DNA of 11,777 bases from Candidatus Aegiribacteria sp. (GTDB lineage Bacteria; Fermentibacterota; Fermentibacteria; Fermentibacterales; Fermentibacteraceae), in NCBI GenBank assembly GCA_021107345.1, contig JAIOSX010000365.1, positions 1 through 11,777 of the forward strand, in the 5' to 3' direction. Shown here in pieces: positions 5,790 through 11,777 of this stretch. Numbering within the stretch: the first letter of the stretch is position 1; each line of letters opens with the position of its first letter. Under the pieces are notes generated by a model. That model saw nothing but the letters and a program-made list of their open reading frames with translations, did no database searches and was not told where the DNA came from. Made by a program: the position numbers and the translations under genes.

Positions 5790-7352
5790 ATGGAGAGCAG
5801 ATACAGCATGAAGTTGCAGGTACGGTCCAGCAGGATACTCGGGTCTGTTCGCCGTCTTGATACGATAATCGTAGTAGCAATATGCCTTTTGTTCTCTGTA
5901 TCCCTGCTTGCCATATGGTTCGGTCATGTTCCCGTGTTCGGAGATGCCATCGGCTATGGCTATTCTTCAGCACACTGGATGGCCTGCAACGGTCTACAAC
6001 CTGTTCCGGCTGGAGAGGGCAGGGGTGAACAGGCGATGGGACATCCAGCCTTTTTCTTCTGGCTCTGGGCTGTTCTCATGAAATTGTCAGGTAACACTCT
6101 TCTTACCGCGAAATTGCTTCCAACGATTGCTGCGGGTTTTGCTCTGGCCGGTACATGGAAATTCGCAGAGAACATCTCTCGGGACAGGATAACGGGTCCT
6201 TTGGCGGCACTGGGTCTTTTAGCCAGCCCCCTCTTTCTTGCACAGGCCTTCAGGCCATTACCCGATAGCGCCCATCTTGCTGCCGTTGCATGGTCTCTGT
6301 ATTTCTTCTCGCGGGGGGACAGATTCAAAGCAGCACTGCTGTGCGTTGCTGCAACGGTCTTTCGGGAACAGGGGTTATTCCTGGGAGCAAGTTATATCCT
6401 GGCAGATCTGATTGAGTACAGGAAACTGCGATTGAAGAGCGTCCTGCTCTACTCCTCTCCGCTGCTGGTGATTATCGTCACAGGGCTACTGAACCTCAGA
6501 GTGAACGGCTATTTCTTCTTCGCTACCTACCTGGGCGAAGCGTCTCCAATGCTGGAGAAAGGCTGGTTGGTCAACAGATTAAGATTCTTTGCAGGACACC
6601 TCCTTGCGGAAGACTTCAGATGGGTTCCCGTCTCAGCCTGCCTGGCACTTATTTTCTCAGAGAAGCATCACAAAATGGGATTGGAGTCCATACTGGTGCT
6701 TCTTCTGCCCGGCATTCTCTATCCACCGACAAGGAATTCATATCTCGCTGCTGTCGTGATTCTTTACGGATGGTCTCTGCTCAAGCGCAGAAAGCTGCCA
6801 TCAGCTGTAACTGTCGCAGGCTTGTCCTTTATGGGAATGCTTGTTGCTTTTCATGTGTTGATTGTGGCAAAGTCACCTGATCCCGCATTGAATCTTTTCA
6901 GGTATATCTTCGGCGCATATGTACCATTTATCGCTCTTCTTGCAGCAGGAATCTCTAGGGCAGGGAGGCGTACCGCTGTGCCTGTATGGCTATTGTTCTG
7001 TGTGCTGACTCTATATTCCGCGCGAACCGTGAAATACATATGGCAGCCGGACACCTCTCCAATGGGCCTTGTTGAGGCGGTGAAATACAGAGAAGCGATA
7101 TCTGTCTCAGATAACCCTTATACTTCGGATCCGAGGATGCTGTCGGAACCGGCCCTGGGATACGTTAACGAGCCTGTCACATTCAACACGGAGCTCCCGG
7201 GACAACTGGTTATTTCCACCTTTGCATCCATTCCTGAAATGGTACCCCGCTTCATTCCGCATGGATACAGGCTAACCGGCGATACAGCGTTCGTATGGCG
7301 AGAGCAGGGCCTGACGGTGTTGTCCCTTGAAATCGAACCCGTGATAAGATGA
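5790..7352 (+). CDS. GT-C membrane glycosyltransferase, family 39-like
   Basis: This encodes 520 residues with about 9-12 hydrophobic segments, the first at roughly residues 25-45 after a basic N-terminus. Asp52 in VFGDAIGYGYS, in the loop right after the first membrane segment, sits where GT-C enzymes keep their catalytic acidic residue. GHPAFFFW (84-91), FRPLPDSAHLAAVAWSLYFF (154-173) and FREQG (191-195) continue the PMT/ArnT-like pattern. A soluble C-terminal tail follows about residue 415. Enzymes of this type transfer a sugar from a polyprenyl-phosphate donor to a lipid, protein or glycan on the outer side of the membrane. The donor and acceptor cannot be read from sequence. The start is uncertain: ATG 5790 has no good Shine-Dalgarno, whereas ATG 5808 has GGAGAG 10 nt upstream. 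The stop overlaps the next start in ATGA (7349-7352), so translation is probably coupled. Confidence 0.85.
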   Translation: MESRYSMKLQVRSSRILGSVRRLDTIIVVAICLLFSVSLLAIWFGHVPVFGDAIGYGYSSAHWMACNGLQPVPAGEGRGEQAMGHPAFFFWLWAVLMKLSGNTLLTAKLLPTIAAGFALAGTWKFAENISRDRITGPLAALGLLASPLFLAQAFRPLPDSAHLAAVAWSLYFFSRGDRFKAALLCVAATVFREQGLFLGASYILADLIEYRKLRLKSVLLYSSPLLVIIVTGLLNLRVNGYFFFATYLGEASPMLEKGWLVNRLRFFAGHLLAEDFRWVPVSACLALIFSEKHHKMGLESILVLLLPGILYPPTRNSYLAAVVILYGWSLLKRRKLPSAVTVAGLSFMGMLVAFHVLIVAKSPDPALNLFRYIFGAYVPFIALLAAGISRAGRRTAVPVWLLFCVLTLYSARTVKYIWQPDTSPMGLVEAVKYREAISVSDNPYTSDPRMLSEPALGYVNEPVTFNTELPGQLVISTFASIPEMVPRFIPHGYRLTGDTAFVWREQGLTVLSLEIEPVIR

Positions 7353-8755
7353 GATTTCTACTGCTCTATCCGCCCAGACCCGCATCCACGAATACCGTTC
7401 CTCCTGTCGGTCTTCTAAGCATAGGAGCTGTTCTTGAAGATCTCGGGCATGAAGTGAGGCTGATCGATTCGGCCCTTTCCGGACTCCGGGGGAAGGCTCT
7501 GGCCAGCCGGATACACAGTTATTCTCCGGACATGCTCCTGGTGTCTGCCTTTTCCAGTGACGTTGCGGTTTTAACACGTGAACTTCCTCTTCTGAAAGAA
7601 GCTCTGGGAGATACTCCCCTGTTGCTCGGAGGACCCCACGCATCCTGCAGAGGGGTGAAAACCCTGGATGATCTACCGCAGATAAATACTATATTCCTGG
7701 GAGAAGCCGAGGAATCCATCGTCGAGTTTCTTGCAGATCCTTCTTCAAGAATACCCGGTGTAATAAGTCGAATTGATCCATGGGATACTTCTCCTCGACA
7801 TGTTAAAGATCTATCGGTACTCCCCATCCCCGCCTGGCACCTGGCTCCACCTGCAAACTATACCGGTCTTCCTAACGGAGTGCTGTATAGAAGGATGCCC
7901 TTCGCTCCCATCATCACAACCAGAGGTTGTCCATACCATTGTACCTTCTGCGCCGGGTACCGCATAACCGGAAGGAATATCAGACACAGGCCGCTCTCGG
8001 TGGTCGGGGAAGCAATTGAACTTCTAGTGAACAGCTTCGGTGCGAAGGAGATCCACATTGAGGATGACAACTTCACGTTTGATGATGACTATGCCACTCA
8101 GTTCTGCCTGGAGGCGATACGGCGTCAGTACCCGGTTTTTTACTCGACTCCCAATGGCGTAAGGCTCGACTCGCTGAACGACCATCTTCTGGAACTCATG
8201 AAAAGGGCCGGGTGGTACGTCATCCACTGCGGAATCGAATCTGGAAGCGACAGGATTCTCCGATCAGTAAGAAAGAACCTTTCCACCAGCGAAATCAGGA
8301 CAAAGATAGCGTTGATTAACCGGGTCGGGTTGAGTACTGCAGGATATTTTATTCTGGGCCTGCCCGGTGAAACGGTTGACGATATGAATAAGACAATCAA
8401 TTTCTCATTGTCCAGCGGCCTTGCGTGGGCGCACTTCGCGTCTTTCCTGCCAATACCCGGGTCGGAGGCGGGAGATCGCTGGTTCAGTGATCATCCGGAC
8501 TCTGAAGGGATATGGGACGTTTTTCACAACACGAGGTGTCCCGCTCCGCCTGATGGAGTATCGAGGAAAACCCTGGGCCGGCTTCAGAGAAAGGCCTTTC
8601 TCCGCTTCTATCTTAGATCCGGCCCCATGTTACGTCTTTTAAAACAGATATTGAACCCCGTAACATTCAGGCACCATCTTCGTCGATTCAAAAATTACCT
8701 TCATGCGGGCAATACATGGCCGCGTGTAAAATCCGGAACAGGAACTCATTTATGA
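7349..8755 (+). CDS. B12-binding-domain radical SAM enzyme
   Basis: This encodes 468 residues. Residues 1 to about 135 form a cobalamin-binding-type Rossmann domain (FLLLYPPRP, PPVGLLSIGAVLEDLGHEVRLID, LLLGGPHAS, IFLGEAEESI). It lacks the DxHxxG motif, as in many enzymes of this class. The radical SAM domain has CPYHCTFC with Cys194, Cys198 and Cys201 for the 4Fe-4S cluster, HIEDDNFTFD (236-245) and GIESGSD (295-301). The C-terminal region from about 380 is basic and may touch the membrane or a charged substrate. Relatives include BchE-, hopanoid- and lipid-modifying enzymes that carry out methylations, cyclisations or C-C bond formation. The reaction here cannot be named. It is in the middle of the operon, with 4-bp ATGA overlaps on both sides, so its substrate is probably the lipid carrier, sugar or product handled by the flanking glycosyltransferases. 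Confidence 0.92.
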   Translation: MRFLLLYPPRPASTNTVPPVGLLSIGAVLEDLGHEVRLIDSALSGLRGKALASRIHSYSPDMLLVSAFSSDVAVLTRELPLLKEALGDTPLLLGGPHASCRGVKTLDDLPQINTIFLGEAEESIVEFLADPSSRIPGVISRIDPWDTSPRHVKDLSVLPIPAWHLAPPANYTGLPNGVLYRRMPFAPIITTRGCPYHCTFCAGYRITGRNIRHRPLSVVGEAIELLVNSFGAKEIHIEDDNFTFDDDYATQFCLEAIRRQYPVFYSTPNGVRLDSLNDHLLELMKRAGWYVIHCGIESGSDRILRSVRKNLSTSEIRTKIALINRVGLSTAGYFILGLPGETVDDMNKTINFSLSSGLAWAHFASFLPIPGSEAGDRWFSDHPDSEGIWDVFHNTRCPAPPDGVSRKTLGRLQRKAFLRFYLRSGPMLRLLKQILNPVTFRHHLRRFKNYLHAGNTWPRVKSGTGTHL

Positions 8756-9450
8756 TACGAGGAAAATCCATCACTCTTGTCGTTCCTGCCCACAATGAAG
8801 AGACTGGTCTTCCCCACGTACTCAGGCAGGTTCCCGGGGAGGTCGATCAGGTAATTGTAGTCGACAACTGCTCAACTGACGGCACCTCCAGGATTGCTGC
8901 GGATTTCGGATGCAGGGTCGTCAATCAACCCTTGAAGGGATACGGACATGCCTACCAGGCCGGATTCAGGGCAGTCGAATCGGATCTGATAGTCACCGCT
9001 GATGCGGATGGAACCTATCCCGTGGATCGCATATCTTCACTGGTAGAGATACTTCTTGAGGAACAGCTGGATTTCATAAGCTGCCGTCGTAAGCCGGACG
9101 ACCACGCCGGTAATCTGAACAATGTAATGCGCTTCACGGGGAATTTTGTGTTGTCAGCTTTCAACATGCTCCTCTTCTGGCACTATATCAGAGACAGCCA
9201 GTCCGGAATGTGGGTATTCCACAGGGATATCCTCGATCGGATCAAGCTCACCAGCGGTGGAATGGCCTTCTCGGAAGAGCTTAAGATAGAGGTTTGGTCC
9301 CTGAGTGATATAAAATGCAGGGAGGTGAACATTCCCTTCAGTTATTCAGAGAGGATGGGCAAGGCAAAACTCAATCTCTGGCGGGACGGTTTCAGAAATC
9401 TGATCTTCCTCTTCGCGAAGCGCCTGGGCATACCAATGACCAGGGCTTAG
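8752..9450 (+). CDS. Family 2 glycosyltransferase, polyprenyl-phosphate sugar synthase-like
   Basis: This encodes 232 residues from ATG 8752, which overlaps the previous stop in ATGA and has AGGA about 9 nt upstream; an in-frame ATG at 8716 lies inside the previous gene without support. It has the GT-A fold of the DPM1/DPMS subfamily: ITLVVPAHNEE (7-17), QVIVVDNCSTDGT (33-45), LKGYGHAYQAGF (61-72), the metal-binding Asp84-Ala-Asp86 in TADADGTYP, and DSQSGMWVF (148-156). SERMGKAKL near the C-terminus fits the family's substrate loop. There is no C-terminal membrane segment, so it is the short soluble or peripheral type. The family moves a hexose from a nucleotide sugar to polyprenyl phosphate on the cytoplasmic side. 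It would supply the donor used by the GT-C enzyme two genes upstream. The sugar identity is unknown. Confidence 0.9.
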   Translation: MIRGKSITLVVPAHNEETGLPHVLRQVPGEVDQVIVVDNCSTDGTSRIAADFGCRVVNQPLKGYGHAYQAGFRAVESDLIVTADADGTYPVDRISSLVEILLEEQLDFISCRRKPDDHAGNLNNVMRFTGNFVLSAFNMLLFWHYIRDSQSGMWVFHRDILDRIKLTSGGMAFSEELKIEVWSLSDIKCREVNIPFSYSERMGKAKLNLWRDGFRNLIFLFAKRLGIPMTRA

Positions 9451-9480
9451 AAGAACAGATCAATATTGGCGGATACCTCC

Positions 9481-10116
9481 TCATGACCGGTCTCTGCATT
9501 TCATTGAATGTGTAAGAATATCCAGCTCGGTGAAAACTTCAACGTATCGCAGAACAACTCCGTCGGGAATATCGAATGGTCCCGGTGTGAAGCTGAGTAT
9601 GGCCCTGCATCCCCTGCTTATAAGGTTGTTGACGGCATCCTGTCCGTCGCCGGGAGGGACAGCTAATATGGCGATAAAGTTAGCATGTTCACCGACAACC
9701 TCACTGAGCTTATTAACTGGATGAATGGTGATTCCAGAAATCGTTTTACCTATAACCTTCTGGTCGTTGTCAAAGATGGCGGAATAAGTGTATCTACCGG
9801 TTCCTTCCAGTCCCGATTCCAGGAGAGCACTACCAATGTTCCCGGCTCCAATCACAATCACCGGTGGAGGTTCACAGGTGCCGAGTATTCGTTCAATATT
9901 CTTAAGAAGATCTGAAACCTCATACCCGTAACCCTGCTTTCCGAATTCTCCGAAAACCGCCAGATCTTTTCTTACGGCTGCAGATGAAATATCGCATTTT
10001 CCCGACAGGTATTTTGAAGTCACTACAGCTGTTCCTTCGGCTCTTGCTCTTCTTAAGCACCTGGAGTAGTGGCTGAGCCTTCTGATAGTATTTTCGGACA
10101 CTTTCTTCCCTGGCAT
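9481..10116 (-). CDS. rex: Redox-sensing transcriptional repressor Rex
   Basis: This encodes 211 residues, the usual Rex length. I chose ATG 10116, preceded by GGAGAG at 7 nt or less, over an in-frame ATG at 10155 that lies inside a palindrome in the promoter. An N-terminal winged helix (about 1-75) ends in the typical SSAAVRKDLAVFGEFGKQGYGY (44-65). A Rossmann NAD(H) domain follows with IVIGAGNIGSALLESG (GxGxxG at 90-95), YSAIFDNDQKVIG and VPPGDGQDAVNNLISRGCRAILSFTP. The C-terminal helix (YVEVFTELDILTHSM) is the domain-swapped dimer element. Rex binds DNA when NAD+ is high and releases it when NADH builds up, controlling fermentation and respiration genes. It is convergent with the glycan operon (30 bp between stops, no hairpin seen) and divergent from the secreted protein at 10379. 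The promoter layout suggests autoregulation. Confidence 0.95.
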   Translation of the reverse strand: MPGKKVSENTIRRLSHYSRCLRRARAEGTAVVTSKYLSGKCDISSAAVRKDLAVFGEFGKQGYGYEVSDLLKNIERILGTCEPPPVIVIGAGNIGSALLESGLEGTGRYTYSAIFDNDQKVIGKTISGITIHPVNKLSEVVGEHANFIAILAVPPGDGQDAVNNLISRGCRAILSFTPGPFDIPDGVVLRYVEVFTELDILTHSMKCRDRS

Positions 10117-10133
10117 TATTCTCTCCGTCTTAA

Positions 10134-10157
10134 TTGTGATAGTTCGAACTTTCACAA
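10134..10157. promoter_or_regulatory. 24-bp near-perfect palindrome, likely operator of rex
   Basis: The left half TTGTGATAGTTC and the right half GAACTTTCACAA are reverse complements with one mismatch. The centre is the perfect AGTTCGAACT. It lies just downstream of the minus-strand -10 and covers the expected start of rex transcription. The outer TTGTGA/TCACAA arms match known Rex half-sites, but the gap between them is 12 bp rather than the usual 6, so the binder may be Rex in an unusual geometry or another repressor. Confidence 0.75.
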
Positions 10158-10184
10158 ATCTATTGATCAGTTTTTTGCGGTCAA
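10157..10184 (-). promoter_or_regulatory. Promoter of rex
   Basis: On the minus strand TTGACC (10179-10184), a 16-bp spacer and TAGATT (10157-10162). The palindrome at 10134-10157 begins at the last -10 base, a classic repressor position. Confidence 0.6.
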
Positions 10185-10216
10185 CCCTTTGTCGGACATT
10201 CTGTCTCTCTGTTGTA

Positions 10217-10246
10217 TTGACAGTGTATAGATTACCTTGGTATTAT
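10217..10246 (+). promoter_or_regulatory. Sigma-70-type promoter of the secreted protein gene at 10379
   Basis: A perfect TTGACA (10217-10222), an 18-bp spacer and TATTAT (10241-10246). This is the best-scoring promoter in the window. It would give a leader of about 125 nt, which contains small hairpins (ATGAC/GTCAT at 10270-10283 and ATACC/GGTAT at 10337-10355). A second, weaker start from TTGAAA (10307-10312) with TATTAA (10331-10336) is possible. Confidence 0.65.
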
Positions 10247-10378
10247 CACTTCTTCCTGATAATCATAGTTATGACCAGAGTCATTGGAGTAATCTCAAAA
10301 AATGTGTTGAAAACGGTTATAATTTTTTTCTATTAAATACCTACTATTTTGGTATGTTACTAACGAAAGGACTGTTCT

Positions 10379-10978
10379 ATGAGAACTGTTTTGCCTCTCC
10401 TGACAGCGTGCGTTATTCTGTGTGCGGGAACTGCCTTCGCTGTTGATATTTACCCCTCAGCGGACATGACAACAACCCCAACAGGAGCCGCCACAACAAC
10501 AGCTTATATTGAGATCTGTTACAGACCGGCCCACGGACATCCGGACACCAGAGGTTCAATGCTCTTTGATCTTTCCCCTTACACGGGATGGACACTGGAA
10601 TCCGCTATCCTGAATATCGATGTATTCTACAGGAGCGGTTGCGGTCTACCTACATCATTCCACACATATGCCGCCACTGAAGAATGGGATGAGACATGGT
10701 CCGGAGTACATCTCGACCACGGAACCACCAACTGGGGTACTTTCACTGTTAATGAGCTTGCATGGTATCAGCTCGATATATCTGATCTTGTAAGCGCCTG
10801 GCTCTCCCAGTCCGTTGAAAACTACGGTCTGGTCTTCGAGTCAATTAACAGCAATCAGGCGGAGCACAGATTGTACTCCGTGAACGCCAATGAACCGACG
10901 GTTCGACCATACCTTACTCTTTCATTCCCTATGGAACTACAGTCTACAACCTGGGCGGCAATAAAGCACCTGAATTAA
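10379..10978 (+). CDS. Secreted DNRLRE/CBM96-like protein with C-terminal TWxxIK tail
   Basis: This encodes 199 residues from ATG 10379, with AAAGGA 8 nt upstream. It has a signal peptide (MRTVLPLLTACVILCAGTAFA, cleaved before VDIYP). The mature protein fits the DNRLRE (CBM96-like) beta-sandwich pattern: an opening VDIYPSADMTT, RGSMLFDLSPYTGWTLESAILNIDVFY, then AATEEWDETWSGV, LDISDLVSAWLSQSVENYGLVF and a closing RPYLTLSF. Such domains are found in cell-surface and carbohydrate-binding proteins. After the domain comes MELQSTTWAAIKHLN, matching in form the tail of the protein at 1041-1757. It probably acts outside the cell or on its surface, perhaps as a single-domain adhesin or glycan-binding protein. 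It is a single-gene unit with its own promoter and terminator. The fold assignment is from the residue pattern only. Confidence 0.82.
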   Translation: MRTVLPLLTACVILCAGTAFAVDIYPSADMTTTPTGAATTTAYIEICYRPAHGHPDTRGSMLFDLSPYTGWTLESAILNIDVFYRSGCGLPTSFHTYAATEEWDETWSGVHLDHGTTNWGTFTVNELAWYQLDISDLVSAWLSQSVENYGLVFESINSNQAEHRLYSVNANEPTVRPYLTLSFPMELQSTTWAAIKHLN

Positions 10979-10995
10979 TAGTTTTACAGCTCGGG

Positions 10996-11036
10996 AAATC
11001 CCTCCTGATCGTACGATCGAGAGGGATTTTCTGTTT
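10996..11036 (+). terminator. Intrinsic terminator after the 10379 gene
   Basis: AAATCCCTC (10996-11004) pairs perfectly with GAGGGATTT (11021-11029). The loop contains a further self-complementary segment, GATCGTACGATC (11007-11018). A TTTTCTGTTT tail follows. The A/T flanks are modest but the stem is strong. Confidence 0.8.
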
Positions 11037-11091
11037 CCGTGAGATAGCTTCCAGCGGAACAAATAGTGGTCCCGATTGAGCTGATTGACGG

Positions 11092-11122
11092 TTGCAATTC
11101 ATCTTCCGAAGTGTAATATAAT
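11092..11122 (+). promoter_or_regulatory. Candidate promoter of the PAS-domain gene
   Basis: TTGCAA (11092-11097) precedes overlapping -10 candidates: TAATAT (11114-11119, 16-bp spacer) and the perfect TATAAT (11117-11122, 19-bp spacer). It lies about 40 bp before the GTG start. Confidence 0.5.
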
Positions 11123-11162
11123 TGTCAGCATGTTAACTCTTTCTTCCGGGAGGTGCATTCTG

Positions 11163-11777
11163 GTGGGCTCTGGCGATATGGATCAGGAATTCATGTACAG
11201 AGCTATAGATACATCCATGCATGCAGTCGTCTTCTGCGATCTTGATTTAAACATAGAATGGGTTAACGGGGAGTTCCTGAGGAAGTTCGATCTCGAAGAT
11301 ATCGGGGCTGCGAAAGGGAAATCCATCATTTCGATGCTCAATAATCCTGATAGTATCGCGGGCCCTATGCTGGAACTGTTGGAGACCGGCCGTTGGCAGG
11401 GAGAGCTGCAATTCCAGCTGTCAGACGGCAGCACAATCGACACACTTGTTAATGCAGCTATACTGCCTGATGCCAGCGGGGCTCCTCGAAGGATCATCGC
11501 GTCCGGTATGGATATCACCAGGAAGAAGCTGGCGGAGAATGTCCTCAGGGAAAGCGAGGATAGGTACAGAGTACTCTTTAATACTGCCATGGATTCCATT
11601 TTTATCAAGAACCGTTATCTGAGATACACACAGGTCAACCCTGCTATGAAGCAACTTTTCGAACTCCCCACCTCGGAGCTGATCGGAAAGACAGATGAAG
11701 ACCTTTTCGGGTCCGAGTCCTTCGCCCACATCAGAGAAACGGACTACCGTGTTCTTGGCGGGGAATCCATAGAGGAG
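11163..11777 (+). CDS. PAS-domain sensory protein, 3' end beyond window
   Basis: The frame is open from GTG 11163 to the window edge (205 codons). GGGAGG (11148-11153) is 9 nt before the GTG; the in-frame ATG at 11178 is too far from it. There is no signal peptide or membrane segment in this part. Residues about 9-120 form a PAS domain (MYRAIDTSMHAVVFCDLDLNI, then GRWQGELQFQLSDG and GMDITRKKLAEN, the typical PAS/PAC end). A helical linker (LRESEDRYRVLFNTAMDSIF) leads into a second PAS domain (KNRYLRYTQVNPAMKQLFE, LIGKTDEDLFG). Tandem PAS domains most often precede a histidine kinase, GGDEF or sigma-54-type output; the output lies outside the window. It is probably a cytoplasmic sensor. The ligand is unknown and no haem or flavin signature is evident. 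Confidence 0.88.
   Translation, partial: MGSGDMDQEFMYRAIDTSMHAVVFCDLDLNIEWVNGEFLRKFDLEDIGAAKGKSIISMLNNPDSIAGPMLELLETGRWQGELQFQLSDGSTIDTLVNAAILPDASGAPRRIIASGMDITRKKLAENVLRESEDRYRVLFNTAMDSIFIKNRYLRYTQVNPAMKQLFELPTSELIGKTDEDLFGSESFAHIRETDYRVLGGESIEE

Noticed and set aside
5670..5973. Overlapping minus-strand open frames at the start of the glycosyltransferase operon
   Set aside because: They have no signal, motif or Shine-Dalgarno, have low-complexity basic composition, and overlap the well-supported membrane protein.
9530..9915. Plus-strand open frames opposite rex
   Set aside because: They are shadows of the rex reading frame, without start signals or recognisable motifs.

Overview
The window looks like a bacterial chromosome segment. 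Most genes stand alone in mixed orientation, each with its own intergenic promoter, and there is one tight three-gene operon. Genes start on ATG, GTG or TTG with purine-rich Shine-Dalgarno sequences. Several intergenic regions carry sigma-70-type promoters with a perfect TTGACA -35 box. Many products are exported. Two unrelated secreted proteins end in a similar tail, (S/T)TWxxIK plus three residues. From memory this recalls secreted proteins of candidate phyla near the FCB group, such as Candidatus Fermentibacteria. That placement is a guess, because there is no rRNA or other marker here. I see no phage, IS transposase, CRISPR array, tRNA or rRNA.

Left part (1-3316). A C69-family secreted dipeptidase (partial, minus strand) is divergent from a secreted protein with the C-terminal tail, which ends in a strong hairpin terminator. 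Next comes an unrecognised secreted protein on the minus strand. It diverges from an exodeoxyribonuclease III gene across a region where both promoters appear to share one -35 heptamer.

Middle (3317-5789). An acidic, Trp-rich secreted protein of unknown function converges on a serpin that is probably membrane-anchored or exported. Between them lies an imperfect inverted-repeat element resembling a REP-type repeat, plus a 10-bp tandem duplication that reaches into the serpin stop codon. A 334-bp non-coding stretch follows.

Operon (5790-9450). A GT-C (family 39-like) membrane glycosyltransferase, a B12-binding-domain radical SAM enzyme and a polyprenyl-phosphate glycosyltransferase of family GT2 are joined by two ATGA stop/start overlaps. 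The simplest reading is that the GT2 enzyme makes a lipid-phosphate sugar donor, the GT-C enzyme uses it at the outer face of the membrane, and the radical SAM enzyme modifies the lipid or the glycan. This is the best candidate for an undescribed pathway.

Right part (9481-11777). A Rex redox repressor gene converges on the operon. Its own promoter carries a 24-bp near-perfect palindrome over the predicted start site. Divergent from it is a secreted DNRLRE/CBM96-like protein with the C-terminal tail, followed by a terminator and then the 5' part of a PAS-domain sensory protein that runs off the window.
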